A stretch of 64,000 nt of DNA from Loxodes magnus (taxonomy: Eukaryota; Ciliophora; Karyorelictea; Loxodida; Loxodidae). The notes beneath the pieces are model-generated. The model was not told where the DNA came from. It did not search any database and worked only from the letters and a program-made list of their open reading frames with translations. The position numbers were made by a program, and so were the translations under genes. Of this stretch, positions 23,026-36,537 are shown piece after piece. The stretch is from assembly GCA_946699065.1 (NCBI GenBank), contig CAMPDV010000191.1:62001-126000 (forward strand), read 5' to 3'. Each line of letters begins with the position of its first letter. The stretch's first letter is position 1.

Positions 23026-24809
23026 TTCTTAATTAATCAAAAGAATATTCGAAGAGTAAAAATGAGAAGTCGAAAATAAAGAAAAGTATTAAGACGAAAA
23101 ATGTTCATAAATGTATTTTAGAAAGAATAAAGATATTTAAAAATTTCGAAATTAATCAAAAGAATATTCGAAGAGTAAAAATGAGAAGTCGAAAATAAAG
23201 TAAAATGTAAAGACGAAAAATGTTCATAAATGTATTTTAGAAAGAATAAAGATATTTAAAAATTTCGAAATTAATCAAAAGAATATTCAAAGAGTAAAAA
23301 TGAGAAGTCGAAAAAAAAGAAAAGTATTAAGACGAACAATGTTCATAAATGCATTTTGGAAAGAATAAAGATATTTAAAAATTTCGAAATTAATCAAAAG
23401 AATATTCGAAGAGTAAAAATGAGAAGTCGAAAATAAAGAAAAGTATTAAGACGAAAAATGTTCATAAATGTATTTTGGTAAGAATAAAGATATTTAAAAA
23501 TTTCGAAATTAATCAAAAGAATATTCAAAGAGTAAAAATGAGAAGTCGAAAATAAAGTAAAATGTAAAGACGAAAAATGTTCATAAATGTATTTTAGAAA
23601 GAATAAAGATATTTAAAAATTTCGAAATTAATCAAAAGAATATTCGAAGAGTAAAAATGAGAAGTCGAAAATAAAGAAAAGTATTAAGACGAAAAATGTT
23701 CATAAATGTATTTTGGATAGAATAAAGATATTTAAAAATTTCGAAATTAATCAAAAGAATATTCGAAGAGTAAAAATGAGAAGTCGAAAATAAAGTAAAA
23801 TGTAAAGACGAAAAATGTTCATAAATGTATTTTAGAAAGAATAAAGATATTTAAAAATTTCGAAATTAATCAAAAGAATATTCGAAGAGTAAAAATGAGA
23901 AGTCGAAAATAAAGAAAAGTATTAAGACGAAAAATGTTCATAAATGTATTTTGGAAAGAATAAAGATATTTAAAAATTTCGAAATTAATCAAAAGAATAT
24001 TCGAAGAGTAAAAATGAGAAGTCGAAAATAAAGAAAAGTGTAAAGACGAAAAATGTTCATAAATGTATTTTAGTAAGAATAAAGATATTTAAAAATTTCG
24101 AAATTAATCAAAAGAATATTCGAAGAGTAAAAATGAGAAGTCGAAAATAAAGAAAAGTGTAAAGACGAAAAATGTTCATAAATGTATTTTAGTAAGAATA
24201 AAGATATTTAAAAATTTCGAAATTAATCAATAGAATATTCAAAGAGTAAAAATGAGAAGTCGAAAATAAAGAAAAGTATTAAGACGAAAAATGTTCATAA
24301 ATGTATTTTAGAAAGAATAAAGATATTTAAAAATTTCTTAATTAATCAAAAGAATATTCGAAGAGTAAAAATGAGAAGTCGAAAATAAAGTAAAATGTAA
24401 AGACGAAAAATGTTCATAAATGTATTTTAGAAAGAATAAAGATATTTAAAAATTTCGAAATTAATCAAAAGAATATTCGAAGAGTAAAAATGAGAAGTCG
24501 AAAATAAAGAAAAGTGTAAAGACGAAAAATGTTCATAAATGTATTTTGGAAAGAATAAAGATATTTAAAAATTTCGAAATTAATCAAAAGAATATTCAAA
24601 GAATAAAATGAGAAGCCGAAAATAAAGAAAAGTATTAAGACGAAAAATGTTCATAAATGTATTTTGGAAAGAATAAAGATATTTAAAAATTTCGAAATTA
24701 ATCAAAAGAATATTCAAAGAGTAAAAATGAGAAGTCGAAAATAAAGTAAAATGTAAAGACGAAAAATGTTCATAAATGTATTTTAGAAAGAATAAAGATA
24801 TTTAAAAAT
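23026..24809. repeat. Block duplication, copy 2 (15 monomers, 1784 bp)
   Basis: This is the partner of 18388-20171, equal in length and near-identical. The offset of 4638 bp is 39 monomers minus 3 bases. It could be an interspersed duplication within the array or the remains of a larger tandem duplication whose interior has diverged. A partial third occurrence of the opening markers (CGAAAAAAAA, GAACAATG, TTTTGGTAAG, GTAAAATG) lies near 21960-22310. Confidence 0.84.
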
Positions 24810-25403
24810 TTCGAAATTAATCAAAAGAATATTCGAAGAGTAAAAATGAGAAGTCGAAAATAAAGAAAAGTGTAAAGACGAAAAATGTTCATAAATGTAT
24901 TTTGGTAAGAATAAAGATATTTAAAAATTTCGAAATTAATCAAAAGAATATTCGAAGAGTAAAAATGAGAAGTCGAAAAAAAAGAAAAGTATTAAGACGA
25001 ACAATTTTCATAAATGCATTTTGGAAAGAATAAAGATATTTAAAAATTTCGAAATTAATCAAAAGAATATTCGAAGAGTAAAAATGAGAAGTCGAAAATA
25101 AAGAAAAGTATTAAGACGAAAAATGTTCATAAATGTATTTTGGATAGAATAAAGATATTTAAAAATTTCGAAATTAATCAAAAGAATATTCAAAGAGTAA
25201 AAATGAGAAGTCGAAAATAAAGAAAAGTGTAAAGACGAAAAATGTTCATAAATGCATTTTGGAAAGAATAAAGATATTTAAAAATTTCGAAATTAATCAA
25301 AAGATATTCAAAGAGTAAAAATGAGAAGTCGAAAATAAAGTAAAATGTAAAGACGAAAAATGTTCATAAATGTATTTTAGAAAGAATAAAGATATTTAAA
25401 AAT

Positions 25404-27067
25404 TTCGAAATTAATCAAAAGAATATTCAAAGAGTAAAAATGAGAAGTCGAAAATAAAGAAAAGTATTAAGACGAACAATGTTCATAAATGCATTTTGGA
25501 AAGAATAAAGATATTTAAAAATTTCGAAATTAATCAAAAGAATATTCAAAGAGTAAAAATGAGAAGTCGAAAATAAAGTAAAATGTAAAGACGAAAAATG
25601 TTCATAAATGTATTTTAGAAAGAATAAAGATATTTAAAAATTTCGAAATTAATCAAAAGAATATTCAAAGAGTAAAAATGAGAAGTCGAAAATAAAGAAA
25701 AGTGTAAAGACGAAAAATGTTCATAAATGTATTTTAGAAAGAATAAAGATATTTAAAAATTTCGAAATTAATCAAAAGAATATTCAAAGAGTAAAAATGA
25801 GAAGTCGAAAATAAAGAAAAGTATTAAGACGAAAAATGTTCATAAATGTATTTTAGAAAGAATAAAGATATTTAAAAATTTCGAAATTAATCAAAAGAAT
25901 ATTCAAAGAGTAAAAATGAGAAGTCGAAAATAAAGTAAAATGTAAAGACGAAAAATGTTCATAAATGTATTTTAGAAAGAATAAAGATATTTAAAAATTT
26001 CGAAATTAATCAAATGAATATTCAAAGAATAAAATGACAAGCCGAAAATAAAGAAAAGTGTAAAGACGAAAAATGTTCATAAATGTATTTTGGTAAGAAT
26101 AAAGATATTTAAAAATTTCGAAATTAATCAAAAGAATATTCAAAGAGTAAAAATGAGAAGTCGAAAATAAAGTAAAATGTAAAGACGAAAAATGTTCATA
26201 AATGTATTTTAGAAAGAATAAAGATATTTAAAAATTTCGAAATTAATCAAAAGAATATTCAAAGAGTAAAAATGAGAAGTCGAAAATAAAGAAAAGTATT
26301 AAGACGAACAATGTTCATAAATGCATTTTGGAAAGAATAAAGATATTTAAAAATTTCGAAATTAATCAAAAGAATATTCAAAGAGTAAAAATGAGAAGTC
26401 GAAAATAAAGTAAAATGTAAAGACGAAAAATGTTCATAAATGTATTTTAGAAAGAATAAAGATATTTAAAAATTTCGAAATTAATCAAAAGAATATTCAA
26501 AGAGTAAAAATGAGAAGTCGAAAATAAAGAAAAGTGTAAAGACGAAAAATGTTCATAAATGTATTTTGGAAAGAATAAAGATATTTAAAAATTTCGAAAT
26601 TAATCAAAAGAATATTCGAAGAGTAAAAATGAGAAGTCGAAAATAAAGAAAAGTATTAAGACGAAAAATGTTCATAAATGTATTTTAGAAAGAATAAAGA
26701 TATTTAAAAATTTCGAAATTAATCAAAAGAATATTCAAAGAGTAAAAATGAGAAGTCGAAAATAAAGTAAAATGTAAAGACGAAAAATGTTCATAAATGT
26801 ATTTTAGAAAGAATAAAGATATTTAAAAATTTCGAAATTAATCAAATGAATATTCAAAGAATAAAATGACAAGCCGAAAATAAAGAAAAGTGTAAAGACG
26901 AAAAATGTTCATAAATGTATTTTGGTAAGAATAAAGATATTTAAAAATTTCGAAATTAATCAAAAGAATATTCAAAGAGTAAAAATGAGAAGTCGAAAAT
27001 AAAGTAAAATGTAAAGACGAAAAATGTTCATAAATGTATTTTAGAAAGAATAAAGATATTTAAAAAT
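25404..27067. repeat. Seven-monomer tandem duplication (2 x 832 bp)
   Basis: The units at 25404-26235 and 26236-27067 share the order GAACAATG unit, GTAAAATG unit, GTGTAAAG unit, GTATTAAG unit, GTAAAATG unit, then a rare unit with CAAATGAATATTC, AATAAAATGAC and GAAGCC-like AAGCCG (25999 and 26831), then a GTAAAATG unit. A few single-base variant differences separate the copies, for example CAAAG against CGAAG in the fourth unit. Confidence 0.83.
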
Positions 27068-30000
27068 TTCTTAATTAATCAAAAGAATATTCGAAGAGTA
27101 AAAATGAGAAGTCGAAAATAAAGAAAAGTATTAAGACGAACAATGTTCATAAATGCATTTTAGTAAGAATAAAGATATTTAAAAATTTCTTAATTAATCA
27201 AAAGAATATTCGAAGAGTAAAAATGAGAAGTCGAAAATAAAGAAAAGTATTAAGACGAAAAATGTTCATAAATGTATTTTGGTAAGAATAAAGATATTTA
27301 AAAATTTCGAAATTAATCAAAAGAATATTCAAAGAGTAAAAATGAGAAGTCGAAAATAAAGAAAAGTGTAAAGACGAAAAATGTTCATAAATGTATTTTG
27401 GTAAGAATAAAGATATTTAAAAATTTCGAAATTAATCAAAAGAATATTCGAAGAGTAAAAATGAGAAGTCGAAAAAAAAGAAAAGTATTAAGACGAACAA
27501 TGTTCATAAATGCATTTTAGAAAGAATAAAGATATTTAAAAATTTCTTAATTAATCAAAAGAATATTCGAAGAGTAAAAATGAGAAGTCGAAAATAAAGA
27601 AAAGTGTAAAGACGAAAAATGTTCATAAATGTATTTTAGTAAGAATAAAGATATTTAAAAATTTCTTAATTAATCAAAAGAATAGTCGAAGAGTAAAAAT
27701 GAGAAGTCGAAAATAAAGTAAAATGTAAAGACGAAAAATGATCAAAATGTATTTTAGAAAGAATAAAGATATTTAAAAATTTCTTAATTAATAAAAAGAA
27801 TATTCGAAGAGTAAAATGAGAAGCCGAAAATAAAGAAAAGTATTAAGACGAAAAATGTTCATAAATGTATTTTGGAAAGAATAAAGATATTTAAAAATTT
27901 CGAAATTAATCAAAAGAATATTCGAAGAGTAAAAATGAGAAGTCGAAAATAAAGTAAAATGTAAAGACGAAAAATGTTCATAAATGTATTTTAGAAAGAA
28001 TAAAGATATTTAAAAATTTCGAAATTAATCAAAAGAATATTCAAAGAGTAAAAATGAGAAGTCGAAAATAAAGTAAAATGTAAAGACGAAAAATGTTCAT
28101 AAATGTATTTTAGAAAGAATAAAGATATTTAAAAATTTCTTAATTAATCAAAAGAATATTCGAAGAGTAAAAATGAGAAGTCGAAAATAAAGAAAAGTGT
28201 AAAGACGAAAAATGTTCATAAATGTATTTTGGTAAGAATAAAGATATTTAAAAATTTCGAAATTAATCAAAAGAATATTCGAAGAGTAAAAATGAGAAGT
28301 CGAAAATAAAGAAAAGTATTAAGACGAACAATGTTCATAAATGTATTTTAGAAAGAATAAAGATATTTAAAAATTTCGAAATTAGTCAAAAGAATATTCA
28401 AAGAGTAAAAATGAGAAGTCGAAAATAAAGAAAAGTATTAAGACGAAAAATGTTCATAAATGTATTTTAGAAAGAATAAAGATATTTAAAAATTTCTTAA
28501 TTAATCAAAAGAATATTCGAAGAGTAAAAATGAGAAGTCGAAAATAAAGTAAAATGTAAAGACGAAAAATGTTCATAAATGTATTTTAGAAAGAATAAAG
28601 ATATTTAAAAATTTCGAAATTAATCAAAAGAATATTCAAAGAATAAAATGAGAAGCCGAAAATAAAGAAAAGTATTAAGACGAAAAATGTTCATAAATGT
28701 ATTTTGGAAAGAATAAAGATATTTAAAAATTTCGAAATTAATCAAAAGAATATTCGAAGAGTAAAAATGAGAAGTCGAAAATAAAGAAAAGTATTAAGAC
28801 GAAAAATGTTCATAAATGTATTTTGGATAGAATAAAGATATTTAAAAATTTCGAAATTAATCAAAAGAATATTCAAAGAGTAAAAATGAGAAGTCGAAAA
28901 TAAAGAAAAGTGTAAAGACGAAAAATGTTCATAAATGCATTTTGGAAAGAATAAAGATATTTAAAAATTTCGAAATTAATCAAAAGATATTCAAAGAGTA
29001 AAAATGAGAAGTCGAAAATAAAGTAAAATGTAAAGACGAAAAATGTTCATAAATGTATTTTAGAAAGAATAAAGATATTTCAAAATTTCTTAATTAATCA
29101 AAAGAATATTCGAAGAGTAAAAATGAGAAGTCGAAAATAAAGTAAAATGTAAAGACGAAAAATGTTCATAAATGTATTTTGGTAAGAATAAAGATATTTA
29201 AAAATTTCTTAATTAATCAAAAGAATATTCAAAGAGTAAAAATGAGAAGTCGAAAATAAAGAAAAGTATTAAGACGAAAAATGTTCATAAATGTATTTTA
29301 GAAAGAATAAAGATATTTAAAAATTTCTTAATTAATCAAAAGAATATTCGAAGAGTAAAAATGAGAAGTCGAAAATAAAGTAAAATGTAAAGACGAAAAA
29401 TGTTCATAAATGTATTTTGGTAAGAATAAAGATATTTAAAAATTTCGAAATTAATCAAAAGAATATTCGAAGAGTAAAAATGAGAAGTCGAAAAAAAAGA
29501 AAAGTATTAAGACGAACAATGTTCATAAATGCATTTTGGAAAGAATAAAGATATTTAAAAATTTCGAAATTAATCAAAAGAATATTCGAAGAGTAAAAAT
29601 GAGAAGTCGAAAATAAAGTAAAATGTAAAGACGAAAAATGTTCATAAATGTATTTTGGTAAGAATAAAGATATTTAAAAATTTCGAAATTAATCAAAAGA
29701 ATATTCGAAGAGTAAAAATGAGAAGTCGAAAAAAAAGAAAAGTATTAAGACGAACAATGTTCATAAATGCATTTTGGAAAGAATAAAGATATTTAAAAAT
29801 TTCGAAATTAATCAAAAGAATATTCAAAGAGTAAAAATGAGAAGTCGAAAATAAAGTAAAATGTAAAGACGAAAAATGTTCATAAATGTATTTTAGAAAG
29901 AATAAAGATATTTAAAAATTTCGAAATTAATCAAAAGAATATTCAAAGAGTAAAAATGAGAAGTCGAAAATAAAGAAAAGTATTAAGACGAAAAATGTTC

Positions 30001-33000
30001 ATAAATGTATTTTAGAAAGAATAAAGATATTTAAAAATTTCTTAATTAATCAAAAGAATATTCGAAGAGTAAAAATGAGAAGTCGAAAAAAAAGAAAAGT
30101 ATTAAGACGAACAATGTTCATAAATGCATTTTGGAAAGAATAAAGATATTTAAAAATTTCGAAATTAATCAAAAGAATATTCGAAGAGTAAAAATGAGAA
30201 GTCGAAAATAAAGAAAAGTATTAAGACGAAAAATGTTCATAAATGTATTTTGGATAGAATAAAGATATTTAAAAATTTCGAAATTAATCAAAAGAATATT
30301 CAAAGAGTAAAAATGAGAAGTCGAAAATAAAGTAAAATGTAAAGACGAAAAATGTTCATAAATGTATTTTGGTAAGAATAAAGATATTTAAAAATTTCGA
30401 AATTAATCAAAAGAATATTCGAAGAGTAAAAATGAGAAGTCGAAAAAAAAGAAAAGTATTAAGACGAACAATGTTCATAAATGCATTTTAGAAAGAATAA
30501 AGATATTTAAAAATTTCTTAATTAATCAAAAGAATATTCGAAGAGTAAAAATGAGAAGTCGAAAATAAAGAAAAGTGTAAAGACGAAAAATGTTCATAAA
30601 TGTATTTTAGTAAGAATTAAGATATTTAAAAATTTCTTAATTAATCAAAAGAATATTCGAAGAGTAAAAATGAGAAGTCGAAAATAAAGTAAAATGTAAA
30701 GACGAAAAATGTTCATAAATGTATTTTAGTAAGAATAAAGATATTTAAAAATTTAGAAATTAATCAAAAGAATATTCAAAGAGTAAAAATGAGAAGTCGA
30801 AAATAAAGAAAAGTATTAAGACGAAAAATGTTCATAAATGTATTTTAGTAAGAATAAAGATATTTAAAAATTTCGAAATTAATCAAAAGAATATTCAAAG
30901 AGTAAAAATGAGAAGTCGAAAATAAAGAAAAGTGTAAAGACGAAAAATGTTCATAAATGTATTTTGGTAAGAATAAAGATATTTAAAAATTTCGAAATTA
31001 ATCAAAAGAATATTCGAAGAGTAAAAATGAGAAGTCGAAAATAAAGAAAAGTATTAAGACGAACAATGTTCATAAATGTATTTTAGAAAGAATAAAGATA
31101 TTTAAAAATTTCGAAATTAATCAAAAGAATATTCGAAGAGTAAAAATGAGAAGTCGAAAATAAAGAAAAGTATTAAGACGAACAATGTTCATAAATGTAT
31201 TTTAGAAAGAATAAAGATATTTAAAAATTTCTTAATTAATCAAAAGAATATTCGAAGAGTAAAAATGAGAAGTCGAAAATAAAGTAAAAGTGTAAAGACG
31301 AAAAATGTTCATAAATGTATTTTAGAAAGAATAAAGATATTTAAAAATTTCTTAATTAATCAAAAGAATATTCGAAGAGTAAAAATGAGAAGTCGAAAAA
31401 AAAGAAAAGTATTAAGACGAAAAATGTTCATAAATGCATTTTAGAAAGAATAAAGATATTTAAAAATTTCGAAATTAATCAAAAGAATATTCAAAGAGTA
31501 AAAATGAGAAGTCGAAAATAAAGAAAAGTGTAAAGACGAAAAATGTTCATAAATGTATTTTAGAAAGAATAAAGATATTTAAAAATTTCGAAATTAATCA
31601 AAAGAATATTCAAAGAGTAAAAATGAGAAGTCGAAAATAAAGAAAAGTATTAAGACGAAAAATGTTCATAAATGTATTTTGGAAAGAATAAAGATATTTA
31701 AAAATTTCGAAATTAATCAAAAGAATATTCAAAGAGTAAAAATGAGAAGTCGAAAATAAAGAAAAGTATTAAGACGAAAAATGTTCATAAATGTATTTTA
31801 GAAAGAATAAAGATATTTAAAAATTTCTTAATTAATCAAAAGAATATTCGAAGAGTAAAATGAGAAGCCGAAAATAAAGAAAAGTATTAAGACGAAAAAT
31901 GTTCATAAATGTATTTTAGTAAGAATAAAGATATTTAAAAATTTCGAAATTAATCAAAAGAATATTCAAAGAGTAAAAATGAGAAGTCGAAAATAAAGAA
32001 AAGTATTAAGACGAAAAATGTTCATAAATGTATTTTAGAAAGAATAAAGATATTTAAAAATTTCTTAATTAATCAAAAGAATATTCGAAGAGTAAAAATG
32101 AGAAGTCGAAAATAAAGTAAAATGTAAAGACGAAAAATGTTCATAAATGTATTTTAGAAAGAATAAAGATATTTAAAAATTTCGAAATTAATCAAAAGAA
32201 TATTCAAAGAATAAAATGAGAAGCCGAAAATAAAGAAAAGTATTAAGACGAAAAATGTTCATAAATGTATTTTGGTAAGAATAAAGATATTTAAAAATTT
32301 CGAAATTAATCAAAAGAATATTCGAAGAGTAAAAATGAGAAGTCGAAAAAAAAGAAAAGTATTAAGACGAAAAATGTTCATAAATGTATTTTGGATAGAA
32401 TAAAGATATTTAAAAATTTCTTAATTAATCAAAAGAATATTCGAAGAGTAAAAATGAGAAGTCGAAAAAAAAGAAAAGTATTAAGACGAAAAATGTTCAT
32501 AAATGCATTTTAGAAAGAATAAAGATATTTAAAAATTTCTTAATTAATCAAAAGAATATTCGAAGAGTAAAAATGAGAAGTCGAAAATAAAGTAAAATGT
32601 AAAGACGAAAAATGTTCATAAATGTATTTTAGAAAGAATAAAGATATTTAAAAATTTCGAAATTAATCAAAAGAATATTCAAAGAGTAAAAATGAGAAGT
32701 CGAAAATAAAGAAAAGTATTAAGACGAAAAATGTTCATAAATGTATTTTAGAAAGAATAAAGATATTTAAAAATTTCTTAATTAATAAAAAGAATATTCG
32801 AAGAGTAAAATGAGAAGCCGAAAATAAAGAAAAGTATTAAGACGAAAAATGTTCATAAATGTATTTTAGAAAGAATAAAGATATTTAAAAATTTCTTAAT
32901 TAATCAAAAGAATATTCGAAGAGTAAAATGAGAAGCCGAAAATAAAGAAAAGTATTAAGACGAAAAATGTTCATAAATGTATTTTAGTAAGAATAAAGAT

Positions 33001-36000
33001 ATTTAAAAATTTCTTAATTAATCAAAAGAATATTCGAAGAGTAAAATGAGAAGCCGAAAATAAAGAAAAGTATTAAGACGAAAAATGTTCATAAATGTAT
33101 TTTAGAAAGAATAAAGATATTTAAAAATTTCTTAATTAATCAAAAGAATATTCGAAGAGTAAAAATGAGAAGTCGAAAATAAAGTAAAATGTAAAGACGA
33201 AAAATGTTCATAAATGTATTTTAGAAAGAATAAAGATATTTAAAAATTTCGAAATTAATCAAAAGAATATTCGAAGAGTAAAAATGAGAAGTCGAAAATA
33301 AAGAAAAGTATTAAGACGAAAAATGTTCATAAATGTATTTTGGTAAGAATAAAGATATTTAAAAATTTCGAAATTAATCAAAAGAATATTCGAAGAGTAA
33401 AAATGAGAAGTCGAAAAAAAAGAAAAGTATTAAGACGAAAAATGTTCATAAATGTATTTTGGTAAGAATAAAGATATTTAAAAATTTCGAAATTAATCAA
33501 AAGAATATTCGAAGAGTAAAAATGAGAAGTCGAAAATAAAGAAAAGTGTAAAGACGAAAAATGTTCATAAATGTATTTTAGTAAGAATAAAGATATTTAA
33601 AAATTTCTTAATTAATCAAAAGAATATTCGAAGAGTAAAAATGAGAAGCCGAAAATAAAGAAAAGTATTAAGACGAAAAATGTTCATAAATGTATTTTAG
33701 TAAGAATAAAGATATTTAAAAATTTCGAAATTAATCAAAAGAATATTCAAAGAGTAAAAATGAGAAGTCGAAAATAAAGAAAAGTATTAAGACGAAAAAT
33801 GTTCATAAATGTATTTTAGAAAGAATAAAGATATTTAAAAATTTCTTAATTAATCAAAAGAATATTCGAAGAGTAAAAATGAGAAGTCGAAAATAAAGTA
33901 AAATGTAAAGACGAAAAATGTTCATAAATGTATTTTAGAAAGAATAAAGATATTTAAAAATTTCGAAATTAATCAAAAGAATATTCAAAGAATAAAATGA
34001 GAAGCCGAAAATAAAGAAAAGTATTAAGACGAAAAATGTTCATAAATGTATTTTAGAGAGAATAAAGATATTTAAAAATTTCGAAATTAATCAAAAGAAT
34101 ATTCAAAGAGTAAAAATGAGAAATCCAAAATAAAGAAAAGTGTAAAGACGAAAAATGTTCATAAATGTATTTTAGAAAGAATAAAGATATTTAAAAATTT
34201 CGAAATTAATCAAAAGAATATTCGAAGAGTAAAAATGAGAAGTCAAAAATAAAGTAAAATGTAAAGAAGAAAAATGTTCATAAATGTATTTTAGAAAGAA
34301 TAAAGATATTTAAAAATTTCGAAATTAATCAAAAGAATATTCGAAGAGTAAAAATGAGAAGTCGAAAAAAAAGAAAAGTATTAAGACGAACAATGTTCAT
34401 AAATGCATTTTGGAAAGAATAAAGATATTTAAAAATTTCGAAATTAATCAAAAGAATATTCGAAGAGTAAAAATGAGAAGTCGAAAATAAAGAAAAGTAT
34501 TAAGACGAAAAATGTTCATAAATGCATTTTGGAAAGAATAAAGATATTTAAAAATTTCGAAATTAATCAAAAGAATATTCAAAGAGTAAAAATGAGAAGT
34601 CGAAAATAAAGAAAAGTATTAAGACGAAAAATGTTCATAAATGTATTTTGCATAGAATAAAGATATTTAAAAATTTCGAAATTAATCAAAAGAATATTCG
34701 AAGAGTAAAAATGAGAAGTCGAAAAAAAAGAAAAGTATTAAGACGAAAAATGTTCATAAATGTATTTTGGAAAGAATAAAGATATTTAAAAATTTCGAAA
34801 TTAATCAAAAGAATATTCGAAGAGTAAAAATGAGAAGTCGAAAATAAAGAAAAGTATTAAGACGAAAAATGTTCATAAATGTATTTTAGAAAGAATAAAG
34901 ATATTTAAAAATTTCTTAATTAATCAAAAGAATATTCGAAGAGTAAAAATGAGAAGTCAAAAATAAAGTAAAATGTAAAGACGAAAAATGTTCATAAATG
35001 TATTTTAGAAAGAATAAAGATATTTAAAAATTTCGAAATTAATCAAAAGAATATTCAAAGAATAAAATGAGAAGCCGAAAATAAATAAAAGTATTAAGAC
35101 GAAAAATGTTCATAAATGTATTTTGGTAAGAATAAAGATATTTAAAAATTTCGAAATTAATCAAAAGAATATTCAAAGAGTAAAAATGAGAAGTCGAAAA
35201 AAAAGAAAAGTATTAAGACGAAAAATGTTCATAAATGTATTTTGGAAAGAATAAAGATATTTAAAAATTTCGAAATTAATCAAAAGAATATTCGAAGAGT
35301 AAAAATGAGAAATCCAAAATAAAGAAAAGTGTAAAGACGAAAAATGTTCATAAATGTATTTTAGAAAGAATAAAGATATTTAAAAATTTCGAAATTAATC
35401 AAAAGAATATTCGAAGAGTAAAAATGAGAAGTCGAAAATAAAGAAAAGTATTAAGACGAACAATGTTCATAAATGTATTTTAGAGAGAATAAAGATATTT
35501 AAAAATTTCGAAATTAATCAAAAGAATATTCGAAGAGTAAAAATGAGAAGTCGAAAAAAAAGAAAAGTATTAAGACGAACAATGTTCATAAATGCATTTT
35601 GGAAAGAATAAAGATATTTAAAAATTTCGAAATTAATCAAAAGAATATTCGAAGAGTAAAAATGAGAAGTCGAAAATAAAGAAAAGTATTAAGACGAAAA
35701 ATGTTCATAAATGTATTTTGGAAAGAATAAAGATATTTAAAAATTTCGAAATTAATCAAAAGAATATTCAAAGAGTAAAAATGAGAAGTCGAAAATAAAG
35801 AAAAGTGTAAAGACGAAAAATGTTCATAAATGTATTTTAGAGAGAATAAAGATATTTAAAAATTTCTTAATTAATCAAAAGAATATTCGAAGAGTAAAAA
35901 TGAGAAGTCGAAAATAAAGAAAAGTATTAAGACGAACAATGTTCATAAATGTATTTTAGAAAGAATAAAGATATTTAAAAATTTCGAAATTAATCAAAAG

Positions 36001-36457
36001 AATATTCGAAGAGTAAAAATGAGAAGTCGAAAATAAAGAAAAGTATTAAGACGAACAATGTTCATAAATGTATTTTAGAAAGAATAAAGATATTTAAAAA
36101 TTTCTTAATTAATCAAAAGAATATTCGAAGAGTAAAAATGAGAAGTCGAAAATAAAGTAAAAGTGTAAAGACGAAAAATGTTCATAAATGTATTTTAGAA
36201 AGAATAAAGATATTTAAAAATTTCGAAATTAATCAAAAGAATATTCAAAGAGTAAAAATGAGAAGTCGAAAATAAAGAAAAGTGTAAAGACGAAAAATGT
36301 TCATAAATGTATTTTAGAGAGAATAAAGATATTTAAAAATTTCGAAATTAATCAAAAGATATTCAAAGAGTCAAATGAGAAATCCAAAATAAAGAAAAGT
36401 GTAAAGACGAAAAATGTTCATAAATGTATTTTAGTAAGAATAAAGATATTTAAAAAT
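27068..36457. repeat. Zone 6: mixed zone rich in TTCTTAATT monomers
   Basis: About 79 monomers. Units starting TTCTTAATTAATC, which create a TTAATTAA palindrome, alternate irregularly with TTCGAAATT units. CGAAAAAAAAGAAAAG units and 118-bp GAGTAAAATGAGAAGCCG units are frequent. The TTTTAGAGAG and AAATCC variants start to appear from about 34 kb. The GTAAAATG class, common throughout zones 1, 2 and 4-6, ends at about 36.7 kb, just inside zone 7. No gene or non-satellite DNA is seen. Confidence 0.85.
32775..33128. repeat. Three tandem 118-bp TTCTTAATT/GAAGCCG monomers
   Basis: Three consecutive units start at 32775, 32893 and 33011. Each has TTCTTAATT, GAGTAAAATGAG (one A shorter than usual), GAAGCCG and GTATTAAG. 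The first also has AATAAAAAG, and the second ends TTTTAGAAAG before the third, which differs as TTTTAGTAAG or TTTTAGAAAG between copies. This is a local amplification of one variant. Confidence 0.8.
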
Positions 36458-36537
36458 TTCGAAATTAATCAAAAGAATATTCAAAGAGTCAAAATGAGAA
36501 GTCGAAAATAAAGAAAAGTATAAAGATATTTAAAAAT
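36458..36537. repeat. 80-bp short monomer, first of the right-half series
   Basis: A GTCAAAATGAG unit that passes from AAAAGTA straight to TAAAGATATTT, lacking the interval of monomer positions 64-102. By eye about 33 such units lie between here and 63320 (for example 43148, 47969, 48641, 48957, 63241), often at fixed places in HOR-2 and HOR-3. A variant with TATAAAGAAGTTT lies near 54370. Confidence 0.9.

Larger units (their letters stand above)
18388..27067. repeat. Zone 5: segment containing long block duplications
   Basis: About 73 monomers. Alternation of GTAAAATG units with GTATTAAGACGAACAATG/ATGCATTTTGG units is common. The zone contains the 1784-bp block pair and the 7-monomer tandem pair listed separately. 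A 356-bp series with TTTTGGATAG and CAAAAGATATTC markers at 25048-25403 recurs at 28731-29086 in zone 6. No gene or foreign insertion is present. Confidence 0.85.
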
